Assembly (NCBI GenBank): GCA_902569405.1
Contig: CACFTX010000007.1
Location: 1-39,996 of the forward strand
Direction: 5' to 3'
From: an uncultured Pelagibacteraceae bacterium
GTDB taxonomy: Bacteria; Pseudomonadota; Alphaproteobacteria; Pelagibacterales; Pelagibacteraceae
Length of the DNA stretch: 39,996 nt
Shown here piece by piece: positions 1 through 9,070 of the stretch. The notes under the pieces were generated by a model. That model saw only the letters and a list, made by a program, of their open reading frames with translations, was not told the origin of the DNA and searched no databases. Numbering within the stretch: the first letter of the stretch is position 1; the number at the start of each line of letters is the position of its first letter. The translations under genes and the position numbers were made by a program.

Positions 1-957
1 TCAGCTGGAGCTTTTGTTCCAGAAGTAGTATTGGAACATCCTGAAGTAGTTTCACAATTGCATAGAGAATTTATAAGAGCTGGCAGTGATGTAATTCAGG
101 CATTTACTTACTATGGTCATAGAGAAAAATTAAGAATTATAGGTAAAGAAAAATTGCTTGAACCACTTCAAAAAAATGCTTTACAAATCGCAAAAGACGC
201 TAGAAATGAATTTAAAGATTTAGATCTTATGGTCTGTGGAGATGTTGCCAATACAAACATCTATGATCCAGGTGACAAAAAATCAAACATTGAATGTCAA
301 AAAATGTTTGAAGAACAAGTGGGTTGGGCAAAAGAAGCAGGAGTTGATTTTATAGTTGCAGAAACTATCACTTGGGTAGAGGAAATGAAAATTGCACTTA
401 AAGCTATTAAAGATGCAGGATTAATTGCTGTTTGTAATTACTCTTTTAGAAAAGGTGATAAAACACGTGATGGCTATTCACCCGGTGACGCATGTAAAAT
501 TTTAGAAGATAACGGTGCAGATGTAGTTGGGCTAAATTGTTTTAGAGGGCCAAAAATGACAATGAAACTTTTACCTGAAATAAGAAAAAGTGTTTCATGC
601 CACGTTGCAGCACTACCTGTTCCTTACAGAACTAGTGAAAAACAACCTAATTTTTTGAACCAAACTGATGAAGGTTGTGATTGTATACCTGGAGGTAATG
701 CTTTTCCCGTAGCATTAGATAATTTTTTTTGTAATAGGTTTGAAATGGCTGAATTTGCAAAAGAATGTGCAGACCAAAAAATAAATTTTATTGGAATTTG
801 TTGTGGTGCAGAACCTCATCATGTTCGTGAAATGGCTGTTGCATTAGGAAGAAAACCAATTTCCTATAAGTATTATCCAGATATGTCTAAGCACTATTTA
901 CATGGAAATGATGACAGTTTATTAAAAGTTTATACTGATGAGGCTAAAAAATATTAA
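1..957 (+). CDS. bhmt: Betaine-homocysteine S-methyltransferase, 5' end missing
   Basis: Transfers a methyl group from glycine betaine to homocysteine, giving methionine and dimethylglycine, in the cytoplasm. The reading frame is open from base 1, so the start lies outside the window and about 40 residues are missing compared with animal BHMT; an apparent TTG start at 31 is internal. The frame reads SAGAFVPEVVLEHPEVV, then QLHREFIRAGSDVIQAFTYY, which closely matches the BHMT N-terminal region. The zinc-binding cysteines of the family are visible in VVGLNCFRG and in FIGICCGAEPHHVR. It lies 9 bases before a DMGDH-type gene, which would consume its product dimethylglycine. Other members of the Pfam S-methyl_trans family use other methyl donors, so betaine is the best guess from similarity and context. 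Confidence 0.9.
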   Translation, partial: SAGAFVPEVVLEHPEVVSQLHREFIRAGSDVIQAFTYYGHREKLRIIGKEKLLEPLQKNALQIAKDARNEFKDLDLMVCGDVANTNIYDPGDKKSNIECQKMFEEQVGWAKEAGVDFIVAETITWVEEMKIALKAIKDAGLIAVCNYSFRKGDKTRDGYSPGDACKILEDNGADVVGLNCFRGPKMTMKLLPEIRKSVSCHVAALPVPYRTSEKQPNFLNQTDEGCDCIPGGNAFPVALDNFFCNRFEMAEFAKECADQKINFIGICCGAEPHHVREMAVALGRKPISYKYYPDMSKHYLHGNDDSLLKVYTDEAKKY

Positions 958-966
958 TTTTTTTCC

Positions 967-3384
967 ATGGATAAACATGCGAAAGTAGTGGTAATTGGAG
1001 GTGGAGTTGTAGGTTGCTCTATACTTTTTCATTTAGCAAAATTTGGTTTAAAAGATTGTATTTTACTTGAAAGAAATGAACTGACTTCAGGTTCATCTTG
1101 GCACGCTGCTGGATCAGTCCACGCAATATCTTCTGATCCAAATATCTCTAAATTGATGGCATATACTATTAATCTATATAAAGAGATTGAAGAAACTTCA
1201 GGACATTCTGTTGGTTTTAAACCTAGTGGTGGTTTTTATTTAGCTTCAAATGAAATTTGGGCTGATTATTTAAAGAGAGAAAGGTCTAAAGCAAGATATA
1301 TGGGTCTTGATCAAGAGTTTATTTCTTTAGAGGAAGTAAAAAAAAAACATCCTTTAATAGATCCAAAGCATTACATTTCTGCATTATGGGATCCAATTGA
1401 TGGAGAGGTAGATCCTTCTGGAGTTACATATGCTTATGCAAAATCAGCAAAGGTTCATGGAGCAAAATATTATACACACACTCCAGTTATTGAAACAAAT
1501 CAACAAAAAGATGGAACATGGGAAGTGGTAACTAAAAAAGGAAACATTAAAGCAGAAATAATTATTAATGCTGGTGGTTTGTGGGCAAGAGAAGTTGGCA
1601 AGTTAGCAGGAGTAAATTTACCAGTTCAACCAATGGAACATCATTATTTAATCACAGAAACTATTTCTGAAATTAAGGAAAGAAAAAATGAACCAAGGCT
1701 ACCAATTGGAACAGACTTTGAAGGAAATATTTATTTTAGACAAGAAGCAGAAGGAATGCTGCTTGGAACATATGAATTTAAATCAACACCTTGGCAAGTT
1801 AAAGAAACACCTATGAATTTTGGACATGAGTTGCTTGAACCAAAATTGGAAAACATTCAAGATAGACTTGAGATTGGATTTAAAAGAATACCAGCTTTAG
1901 AGAAAGCAGGAATAAAAAATATAATTAATGGACCTTTTACATTTGGACCAGATGGAAGTCCTTTAATTGGTCCAGTTCCAGGAATGAAAAATTATTGGGT
2001 TGCTGTTGGTGTTATGGCAGGCTTTTGTCAAGCAGGTGGAGTAGGAAAGTGTATTGCAGAATGGATAATTGATGGAGAGCCATCTCTTGATGTGTGGGCT
2101 ATGGATGTTGCAAGATTTGGCAATTATGCTTCACCAGATTATGGAACAATAAAATCTTCAGAAAACTATGAAAGAAGATTTATAATGACATTTCCAAACG
2201 AAACTCTTCCAAAAGGAAGAAAACAAAAAACCACAGCACTGTATGATAGGTTAATTAACAAGGGTGCTGTTATGGGTGATGGTTTTGGTTTAGAGCAGGC
2301 TCTTTGGTTTGCAAAAGATAAAAAAGATGCTTATGAAGAGCCAACATTTAAAAGATCACGTTGCCATGATTATGTTGCTTCTGAGGTAGCTGCAGTAAGA
2401 GATGCAGTTGGTTTTTCTGAAATTGCAAATTTTTCTAAACATGAATTTACAGGTAAAGGTGCACGCAAATATCTTGATAATGTTTTGGCTGGTAGAATTC
2501 CAAAACCTGGAAGAATAAATTTAAATCCTATGCTTACAAAAAAAGGTAAATTATATGGTGATTTAACAGTTGCATGTTTGAGTGAAGAAAAATTTATGAT
2601 TTTTGGTTCTGGTGCTGTTCAAGAAATGCATAGAAGATGGTTTGAGACATTTCTCCCTGAAAGTGGAGTTGTTTATAGAAATAGATCTGATGAGTATCAT
2701 GGATTAGCAATATCTGGGCCTAACTCAAGAGAGTTAATGAAAAAAATATATAGGGACGATGTTTCTAATGAAGGTTTTAAATTTAGAGATACTAGAGAAA
2801 CTTTTGTAGGAGGGGTTCCAGCTATAGTAAATAGACTTTCATTTACAGGCGAGCTTGGTTATGAAATTTATACCGCACCTCAATTTCAAATAAAACTTTT
2901 TGAAGAAATTGAAAGAAACGGGAAAGATCTAGGTCTTAAAATTTTTGGAGGAAGAGCTTTAATGTCTATGAGGTTAGAAAAAAACTGGGGCGCATGGACA
3001 CTAGATTTTAGACCTGATTTTACAGCTGCAGAGTCCGGATTAGATTTGTTTATAAATTGGGATAAGGAATTCGTTGGAAAAGAAGCGGCATTAAAAGAAA
3101 AACAAGAAGGACCAAAGAAAAAACTTGTTACAATGACCATAGAAACGAAAGATATTGATGTAACGGGTGATGAAGCAATTATGAAGGATGGTAAATGTGT
3201 TGGTTATATTACCTCAGGAGGTTATGCTCATCATGTTAAAAAAAGTATGGCTATGGGTTATGTGCCTTGTAACTTAGAAAAAGATAACTCTGAACTTGAG
3301 GTTGAAATTAATGGAAACTTATACAAGTCAAAAGTGCAATCAGAACCACTTTATGATCCACGTGGAACAAAAATGAGAAATTAA
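967..3384 (+). CDS. Dimethylglycine/sarcosine dehydrogenase-type FAD and folate protein (copy 1)
   Basis: Predicted to demethylate dimethylglycine or sarcosine oxidatively, passing electrons to ETF and the methyl carbon to tetrahydrofolate. The 805 residues have the usual layout of this family: an N-terminal FAD (DAO) domain with the dinucleotide motif VVVIGGGVVG at residues 7-16, then a linker, then a GcvT-like folate-binding half from about residue 430. LTSGSSWHAAG contains His46, the position of the histidine that binds FAD covalently in DMGDH and sarcosine dehydrogenase. The ATG follows the BHMT stop by 9 bases and the next gene starts 1 base after this one, so it is in an operon. A second gene of the same architecture lies at 18824-21256. 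Sequence alone does not say which copy takes dimethylglycine and which takes sarcosine or another N-methyl compound. Confidence 0.88.
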   Translation: MDKHAKVVVIGGGVVGCSILFHLAKFGLKDCILLERNELTSGSSWHAAGSVHAISSDPNISKLMAYTINLYKEIEETSGHSVGFKPSGGFYLASNEIWADYLKRERSKARYMGLDQEFISLEEVKKKHPLIDPKHYISALWDPIDGEVDPSGVTYAYAKSAKVHGAKYYTHTPVIETNQQKDGTWEVVTKKGNIKAEIIINAGGLWAREVGKLAGVNLPVQPMEHHYLITETISEIKERKNEPRLPIGTDFEGNIYFRQEAEGMLLGTYEFKSTPWQVKETPMNFGHELLEPKLENIQDRLEIGFKRIPALEKAGIKNIINGPFTFGPDGSPLIGPVPGMKNYWVAVGVMAGFCQAGGVGKCIAEWIIDGEPSLDVWAMDVARFGNYASPDYGTIKSSENYERRFIMTFPNETLPKGRKQKTTALYDRLINKGAVMGDGFGLEQALWFAKDKKDAYEEPTFKRSRCHDYVASEVAAVRDAVGFSEIANFSKHEFTGKGARKYLDNVLAGRIPKPGRINLNPMLTKKGKLYGDLTVACLSEEKFMIFGSGAVQEMHRRWFETFLPESGVVYRNRSDEYHGLAISGPNSRELMKKIYRDDVSNEGFKFRDTRETFVGGVPAIVNRLSFTGELGYEIYTAPQFQIKLFEEIERNGKDLGLKIFGGRALMSMRLEKNWGAWTLDFRPDFTAAESGLDLFINWDKEFVGKEAALKEKQEGPKKKLVTMTIETKDIDVTGDEAIMKDGKCVGYITSGGYAHHVKKSMAMGYVPCNLEKDNSELEVEINGNLYKSKVQSEPLYDPRGTKMRN

Positions 3385-3385
3385 T

Positions 3386-4015
3386 ATGGCACAAAAAGAC
3401 GTAGGAAACAAAATACCAATATACAAATTAAAAAAAACTGATGAGGTCATGAAGTATTATGACGAATGGGGTGAGGGTAATAAATACGACCAAGATATGG
3501 TTGATTGGAATTATACAGGGCCCAAAGAAACTGCAGAAGTATTAATTAAGTATGAAAAGAATAAAGATGCTAAAATTTATGATGCTGGTTGTGGTACTGG
3601 GTTAGTAGGTGTTGAACTTAAGAAACATGGTTATTCAAATTTTTACGGTGCAGATCTTTCACAAAAACTTTTAGATTTAGTTCCAAAAGGACTTTACCAG
3701 AAATTAGATAAGGTAGATTTGAATAAACCAATAGAAGAAGAAGATAATTTTTTTGATGCAGTTATGTGTGTAGGTACTTTCACATTTGGACATGTAAAAC
3801 CTCCTGCGTTAGATGAATTTATAAGAATAACAAAAAATAAAGGATTAATCTGTTTTACAATAAACGAAGGAATTCATGAGGAGTATGGTTTTGATAAAAA
3901 AATAGACCAGCTAAAAAAAGATAATAAGTGGAAAGAAGTAGAGTTTTTTAAATCAGACTATATTGCCAGTAAAGATGTAAATGCTTGGCTTGGTCTTTAT
4001 GAGGTTATTAAATAA
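3386..4015 (+). CDS. Class I SAM-dependent methyltransferase, METTL27-like
   Basis: A 209-residue protein with the SAM-binding motif I as YDAGCGTG at about residues 65-72 and the acidic end of motif II in FYGADLS. The N-terminal part (VMKYYDEWGEGNKYDQD) resembles the METTL27/WBSCR27-like group, which methylates small molecules. The substrate is unknown. The gene starts 1 base after the DMGDH-type gene and its TAA overlaps the ATG of the Rieske oxygenase (TAATG), so it is likely translationally coupled and works on the same compounds. A methylase inside a demethylation operon is odd; it could act in a side reaction or in making an osmolyte. The family call is firm, the role is not. Confidence 0.75.
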   Translation: MAQKDVGNKIPIYKLKKTDEVMKYYDEWGEGNKYDQDMVDWNYTGPKETAEVLIKYEKNKDAKIYDAGCGTGLVGVELKKHGYSNFYGADLSQKLLDLVPKGLYQKLDKVDLNKPIEEEDNFFDAVMCVGTFTFGHVKPPALDEFIRITKNKGLICFTINEGIHEEYGFDKKIDQLKKDNKWKEVEFFKSDYIASKDVNAWLGLYEVIK

Positions 4016-5190
4016 TGTCTGAAATATATAACATTATAGAAAAGAAAAAATTAGATGTTGTGAGCAATCCAATAGAAGAATCCCATGGTTTGCCAAATGA
4101 ATGTTATACGAGCGAACAATATACACAGCTTGAAAGAAAAAAGCTGTTCGAAGATAAATGGGTAGTTATAGGAATTGCTAGCTCTTTACCTAAAAAAGGT
4201 GATTCAAAACCTTTTGATCTTTTAGGTATACCTATAATAATTTTAAGAGATAAACAGAACAAGATAAGAGTTTTTCATAACGTATGTAGCCATAGAGGTT
4301 ATAAAATTTTACAAAAAAAACAGAAAATTAAAAATGTTATAAGATGCCCTTATCATTCTTGGTCATATGACATGACAGGAAAACTTGTAGCTACCCCTCA
4401 CCTAGGAGGAATGAACAAACATGAATGTAAAAAATTTGATAAATCAAAAAGCGGTTTAAAAGAAATTAGATCTTACATCTGGTTGGATATGATATTTGTA
4501 AACATAAGTGAAAATGAAATTTCATTTGAAGAATATATAAAACCTCTAAGCGATAGATGGGAAAAATTTTGGCCCAATAAAGATAGAAAATTAATGGTAT
4601 ATTCAAATGATTTTGGATATTTTAATTTAAATGCAAAATGTAATTGGAAATTTGCAATAGAAAATTATTGTGAAAGTTACCATTTACCATGGGTTCATCC
4701 TGGTTTAAATTCATATTCAAAGATTAGTGATCATTATCACATTCAAGGTTTACCCAATCGTTTTGCAGGACAAGGTACTAAAGTTTATAATCCAAGATTT
4801 AAAGGAAAAGAAAAATTTCCTTGTTTTCCAAATTGGCCTAAAGACCAACAGCATATTGCAGAATATGTAGCTCTATTCCCCAATGTTATGCTAGGAATTC
4901 ACAAAGATCATTTTTATGCATATTGGCTTGAGCCTGTGGATCATAAATTTACCAAAGAACATATGGAAATTTATTATGTAGGAGAAAAAGCAGCTAACTC
5001 AAAAAAATATAAATCTTTAAGAAAACAGAACCATAAATTATGGAAGAGCGTTCAAGCAGAAGATGTTGATATAATAGAAGGAATGCAAGAAGGAAGAAAT
5101 TCACCATCTTACAATGGAGGCAACTTTTCACCTGTAATGGATAATCCAACTCACCATTTTCACAAATGGGTAGCAACTAATATAGTTTAA
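4015..5190 (+). CDS. Rieske non-heme iron oxygenase, alpha subunit
   Basis: Predicted oxygenase that uses a [2Fe-2S] Rieske cluster and a mononuclear iron, probably for N-demethylation or hydroxylation of a quaternary amine or similar osmolyte. The Rieske ligands are Cys91-x-His93 and Cys111-xx-His114. The mononuclear iron site is seen in ENYCESYHLPWVH, with His223 and His228; the C-terminal acidic ligand is probably in EDVDIIEG. The 391-residue length fits the glycine-betaine monooxygenase (GbcA) and carnitine oxygenase (CntA) type. No ferredoxin or reductase partner is next to it, so electrons must come from a protein elsewhere. The start overlaps the stop of the methyltransferase gene, and the DddP-like gene follows after 2 bases. 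The substrate is inferred only from the neighbours. Confidence 0.85.
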   Translation: MSEIYNIIEKKKLDVVSNPIEESHGLPNECYTSEQYTQLERKKLFEDKWVVIGIASSLPKKGDSKPFDLLGIPIIILRDKQNKIRVFHNVCSHRGYKILQKKQKIKNVIRCPYHSWSYDMTGKLVATPHLGGMNKHECKKFDKSKSGLKEIRSYIWLDMIFVNISENEISFEEYIKPLSDRWEKFWPNKDRKLMVYSNDFGYFNLNAKCNWKFAIENYCESYHLPWVHPGLNSYSKISDHYHIQGLPNRFAGQGTKVYNPRFKGKEKFPCFPNWPKDQQHIAEYVALFPNVMLGIHKDHFYAYWLEPVDHKFTKEHMEIYYVGEKAANSKKYKSLRKQNHKLWKSVQAEDVDIIEGMQEGRNSPSYNGGNFSPVMDNPTHHFHKWVATNIV

Positions 5191-5192
5191 TT

Positions 5193-6428
5193 ATGAAATT
5201 TAATAGAAAAATTGCACCTAATACAAAATCAAAAGTAAATTTTATTACCAAAAAAAGATTAAGAGAGGATGAAATTAACTTTCAGAAACTTAGATCTTAC
5301 AGGCTAGACAGGGTTAAAAAAGAATTAGAAAAAAACAATTTAGAAGCTTGTATATTGTTTGATCCTGTAAATGTTAGGTATGCTTTAGATACTGTAAACA
5401 TGAGTGTTTATAACATGCATAACTTAACTCGGTATTGCTTTGTGCCAGTTAGTGGACCAGTAATTTTATATGAATATTTTAACTGCGAAGCACTATCTAG
5501 CCATTTAAATTTAATAGATGAAATAAGACCAGCAATAACTTGGGATTATTTTAGCAACGGTGACCAAGCAAGTGTACAATTAAAAAAATGGGTTAATGAG
5601 ATTAAAGATTTATCAAATTCTCATTTTAAAAGTAAAAAAGTAGCAATTGATGTTATTAATGGTCCAGCAGTAACAGCTTTAAACAAAGAAGGTATTCAAG
5701 TAGTGGATGCTAAATTAATTCTTGAACAAGCAAGAGTTATAAAATCTTCTGAAGAATTAAAATGTATGAAAGCCGCAATAGAAGTTGCTGAAATTGGTGT
5801 TACTAAAATGCGCAATGAATTAAAAGCTGGCATGACTGAAGATGAACTTTGGTCAATTTTGCACAAAACAAATATCGAACATGGCGGTGAATGGATTGAA
5901 TGTAGAATTTTATCTTCAGGTGAAAGAACAAACCCATGGATGCAAGAAAGTAGTAACAAAGTAATTCAAAGAGGTGAAATGGTTTCTTTTGATACCGATA
6001 TGGTTGGCCCTTATGGATATTGTGCGGACATATCAAGAGCATTTGTAGAAGGAAATAAATTTAACAATGATCAAAAAAAATTATATCAAATGGGAGTTGA
6101 GCATATTAATCACAACGCCAGATTAATTAAACCAGGAATGTCTTTTAAAGAGTTCACTGAAAAATCTTGGAAACTTCCTGAGGAGTATTATGGAAACAGA
6201 TACTCATGCATGGTGCACGGCATTGGACTTTGTGATGAGTGGCCAATGATTAGATACCCAACTGACGGAGGTCAAAGAGAAGGTTCTTTTGAAAAAAATA
6301 TGACAATTACTGTTGAAACATATATAGGAAAAGTTGGAGGGAAAGAGGGAGTTAAACTTGAACAACAATATTTAGTTGGCGAAAATAATCTTGAACTTAT
6401 GTCCCATCATCCTTTAGAAAGTATTTAA
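5193..6428 (+). CDS. dddP: DddP-type DMSP lyase candidate (M24 metallopeptidase fold)
   Basis: DddP cleaves dimethylsulfoniopropionate to acrylate and dimethyl sulfide with a two-metal centre. This 411-residue protein has a creatinase/aminopeptidase-P fold with metal ligands Asp267, Asp269, Asp279, His342, Glu375 and Glu390. The D-x-D-then-10 spacing (267, 269, 279) matches the Asp295/297/307 set I recall for Ruegeria lacuscaerulensis DddP and differs from ordinary M24 peptidases. Tyr337 and Asp348, five before and six after the histidine, match the DddP residues Tyr366 and Asp377. Other shared blocks are GGEWIECRILSSGERTNPW and HGIGLCDEWP. It overlaps the next gene by 1 base and lies 2 bases after the Rieske gene. 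A non-lyase DddP relative acting on another osmolyte is the main alternative. An acuI-type gene for the acrylate product lies at 26161. Confidence 0.75.
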   Translation: MKFNRKIAPNTKSKVNFITKKRLREDEINFQKLRSYRLDRVKKELEKNNLEACILFDPVNVRYALDTVNMSVYNMHNLTRYCFVPVSGPVILYEYFNCEALSSHLNLIDEIRPAITWDYFSNGDQASVQLKKWVNEIKDLSNSHFKSKKVAIDVINGPAVTALNKEGIQVVDAKLILEQARVIKSSEELKCMKAAIEVAEIGVTKMRNELKAGMTEDELWSILHKTNIEHGGEWIECRILSSGERTNPWMQESSNKVIQRGEMVSFDTDMVGPYGYCADISRAFVEGNKFNNDQKKLYQMGVEHINHNARLIKPGMSFKEFTEKSWKLPEEYYGNRYSCMVHGIGLCDEWPMIRYPTDGGQREGSFEKNMTITVETYIGKVGGKEGVKLEQQYLVGENNLELMSHHPLESI

Positions 6429-6838
6429 TGAAAATAATTTTAGTTATGGGATTACCTGGTGCAGGCAAAACGACTTTAGCAAATGAGCTGGCTAAATTAA
6501 TAAAAGCAAAAAGATTAAATGCAGATGAAATTAGAAAAGCTGCTAATGACTGGGATTTTTCTGAAGAAGGTAGAACTAGACAATCTAAAAGAATGTCAGA
6601 TGCAGCATTAAAAATTAAAACTGAAGGCAATAATGTTATTGCTGATTTTATTTGTCCAACGCCAGAAGCAAGAAAATTATTTCCAGCAGATTATGTAGTT
6701 TGGGTAGATACCATCCAAAAAGGTAGATTTGAAGATACCAATCAAATGTTCGTAAAGCCTGAAAAATATGATTTTCATGTCACTTCCCAAGATGCACAAA
6801 TTTGGGCTCCCAAGATATTTGAAGATTTACAAAAATAG
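6428..6838 (+). CDS. Short P-loop kinase, adenylylsulfate-kinase-like
   Basis: A 136-residue nucleotide-binding protein with Walker A GLPGAGKTT at residues 8-16. The block LNADEIRKAANDWDFS followed by EGRTRQSKRM resembles the region after the P-loop in APS kinases (CysC). CysC is usually about 200 residues, so this is a short version, and without the missing C-terminal part it may phosphorylate something other than APS. Its ATG overlaps the stop of the DddP-like gene, making it the last gene of the operon. A nucleotidyltransferase gene at 11356, beyond the two autotransporter genes, could be a functional partner, since kinase and nucleotidyltransferase pairs are common, but that is inference. 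Confidence 0.65.
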   Translation: MKIILVMGLPGAGKTTLANELAKLIKAKRLNADEIRKAANDWDFSEEGRTRQSKRMSDAALKIKTEGNNVIADFICPTPEARKLFPADYVVWVDTIQKGRFEDTNQMFVKPEKYDFHVTSQDAQIWAPKIFEDLQK

Positions 6839-6839
6839 A

Positions 6840-6862
6840 ATAAAAATGCCTTTTATTTTTAT
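6840..6862 (+). terminator. Weak A/T-only hairpin after the first operon
   Basis: ATAAAAA (6840-6846) and TTTTTAT (6856-6862) can pair with a 9-base loop, directly after the last stop codon of the operon. The stem has no G or C pairs, so it is a weak candidate at best. The 83-base gap up to the autotransporter gene must also hold that gene's promoter or leader. Confidence 0.2.
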
Positions 6863-6921
6863 GAATAAAGTTTTCAAATTTAAACTATTTTTTATATTTT
6901 TTGTTATAACTGTGATCTGAA

Positions 6922-9045
6922 ATGAAGATTTTAAAGACAGCTTTATTAACAAAATTTTTAAAGGTATTTACTTTAATTATTTTTATTTTTTCAAACCCAA
7001 CTGCTTTTGGAGCCGTTAGTGGTGTAGTTGATAGTTTTCAAGTTACACAAAGAATTGCAACAGGTGTAGTATTTAATCCAAATGGAACCAAAATGTATAT
7101 TTCAGGAATGAGTCAAAACAGAGTTTATGAATTTGATTTAACTACAGGTTTTGATATTTCAACAGCCACAAGAAATTCTAATGAATGTAATCATCAACCC
7201 AAAGATGAGGATGTTGCTGATTTAAGATTAAATTCAGATGGAACCAAATTATTTTTAGTTGGATCTGAAAACAATATTTTATTGGAGTATTCATTAAGTA
7301 CTGCTTACGATGTCTCAACCTGTTCTTATGAAAATACTTTTTTTAGTGGAGGTGGACTAGATCCAAGATCAATGGCATTTAATACTAATGGTACCAAGTT
7401 ATTTATTTACGATCAAACTGGAAACTATTCAGTTAAACAATATTCTCTTAATAGTGCTTATAATCTTTCAAATGCAACTTTAGAAAAACAATATACTGGA
7501 ACAGCAAGTGAAACTTTAAAGGAAATTGAGCAATTCGCTCAAGGAATGGCATTTAGTGCAGACGGCACGAAGATGTATTTAACAGGTGACAAAGAAGATA
7601 ACGTTGTGGAGTTTACTTTAAGTACACCTTTTGATTTATCTGATGTAACTAAAGAGGGAGCTTATAGTGTTGCCGGGGAAATTACTAAAATGTCTGGAAT
7701 AGCATTTAGTGCGGATGGCTTAAAAATGTTTATTACAGATTTTCACAATGGAGATACTAGTAAAGATGTCACTGAATTTGATTTAACATGTGGTTTTGGA
7801 GTTATTAAATGTATTGATCCCACAGCAAATAAAGATGATGTAGCATCTGTTGAGTCTCAATCTGAAGGAGCAAAAAAAATAATACAACACACAACATTCC
7901 CTGTACTAAATCGTATGGAGTGGCTGAGAAGAAACAGTGGAAGGATAAACTTAACTAACCAAAATATTAAGTTTCAGTTTAATAATGAAATGCTTAATGC
8001 TCTTTCAAGTAGTTTAATTCCTATCTATTTTTCTAATGATAATTCCAATGATTTAAACTATCAAAATTCAAATTGGTCTTTTTGGAGCGAAGGTACCATC
8101 AGCATTGGTACAACAGGGGATTCAGAATCATCCTCGTCAAAAAATATTAATACTTCCGCAATTACTCTTGGAGCAGATAAAAAAGGTGAAGATGATGTTA
8201 TGAGAGGTATTGCATTAAGATTTGGCACTGATGACGTTGATGTAGGAAATTTAGGAAGTGCTTTAGATATGAGTTCATTTAGTTTAACTTTTTATGAAAG
8301 CAAACCAAAAGGAGAGCAAAGATTTACAGATAATTTAATAGGTTTAAGTTTTATAAATTCTGATCTAATTAACAATAGCGGTTCTGCCTCAACAAACGGT
8401 GATAGATATGGTGAACAATTATATGGATCTTTAAGTTTAAGAGATACATTTTCAAAAAATCGATTAAATTTTACTCCTAAATTAAAAATTAATTATGGAA
8501 TAACACATTTGGGCGCATACACAGAAACCGGTTCTACAGGATTAAATTTGGAATTTGATGATCAATATATTGGAAATTTTACTTCATCTTTAGGAACAAG
8601 CATAGATAATACTTATGATTTCAAAACTGGAACTTTTATTCCATATTTTGATTTTGAATATTATGCGGATATGAGTCCAGCAACTCGACAAAAATTCTCA
8701 TATACATCTAATGGAGAGAATTTTCTTTTAAAAAATATTACTAATTCTACCCATAATTTTATGAGTGGTATTGGATTTGATTTTATATCTGAAAATGGCT
8801 TAACCTTAATGACTAAATACACTAGAGATCAATCTCAGAATAATAAGAATGATAGTTATATTATTGCTTTAGATTATAGAGGTTCACAACGGTCTTCTTA
8901 TGCTATGTCTATTCAAGATACTTCAGCTAAGTTTTCACATAATAAAGAGTTAAATGGTTTCAAAATTAATCTAGATAGTCATTATGATTTTTTTAAAAAT
9001 GATCCAGATTATGAAGTTTATTTAGAAATTTCAAATATCAATTAA
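6922..9045 (+). CDS. Secreted beta-propeller protein with autotransporter barrel (copy 1)
   Basis: A 707-residue predicted surface protein. A signal peptide covers about residues 1-30, ending in PTAFG. Residues about 45-297 hold five repeats built as FSxDGTKMY... then V.EF.LST.FD.S, the pattern of short propeller blades; examples start near residues 50, 101, 151, 210 and 261. A charged, probably helical linker follows (about 302-345, including EWLRRNSG). From about residue 385 (FWSEGTISIG) to the end, alternating beta strands look like a type V secretion barrel. The C-terminus is Asn, not the aromatic residue usual for outer-membrane barrels. A paralogue follows 25 bases downstream. Ligand and role are unknown; binding of surfaces, polymers or phage is possible. 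Confidence 0.75.
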   Translation: MKILKTALLTKFLKVFTLIIFIFSNPTAFGAVSGVVDSFQVTQRIATGVVFNPNGTKMYISGMSQNRVYEFDLTTGFDISTATRNSNECNHQPKDEDVADLRLNSDGTKLFLVGSENNILLEYSLSTAYDVSTCSYENTFFSGGGLDPRSMAFNTNGTKLFIYDQTGNYSVKQYSLNSAYNLSNATLEKQYTGTASETLKEIEQFAQGMAFSADGTKMYLTGDKEDNVVEFTLSTPFDLSDVTKEGAYSVAGEITKMSGIAFSADGLKMFITDFHNGDTSKDVTEFDLTCGFGVIKCIDPTANKDDVASVESQSEGAKKIIQHTTFPVLNRMEWLRRNSGRINLTNQNIKFQFNNEMLNALSSSLIPIYFSNDNSNDLNYQNSNWSFWSEGTISIGTTGDSESSSSKNINTSAITLGADKKGEDDVMRGIALRFGTDDVDVGNLGSALDMSSFSLTFYESKPKGEQRFTDNLIGLSFINSDLINNSGSASTNGDRYGEQLYGSLSLRDTFSKNRLNFTPKLKINYGITHLGAYTETGSTGLNLEFDDQYIGNFTSSLGTSIDNTYDFKTGTFIPYFDFEYYADMSPATRQKFSYTSNGENFLLKNITNSTHNFMSGIGFDFISENGLTLMTKYTRDQSQNNKNDSYIIALDYRGSQRSSYAMSIQDTSAKFSHNKELNGFKINLDSHYDFFKNDPDYEVYLEISNIN

Positions 9046-9070
9046 ATTTATATTAATATAAAAGACCCTG

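Noticed and set aside
31..33. TTG at 31 as the start of the BHMT gene
   Set aside because: The frame is open to base 1 and the residues before it (SAGAFVPEVV) match the BHMT family, so the gene is cut by the window edge.
5193..6428. Plain Xaa-Pro aminopeptidase or creatinase call
   Set aside because: The D-x-D-then-10 aspartate spacing and the Tyr and Asp around the metal histidine fit DddP better than the peptidases.
7060..7800. Tandem DNA repeat in the autotransporter gene
   Set aside because: The repeats are only visible in protein; the DNA has diverged, so they are propeller blades and not a repeat array.
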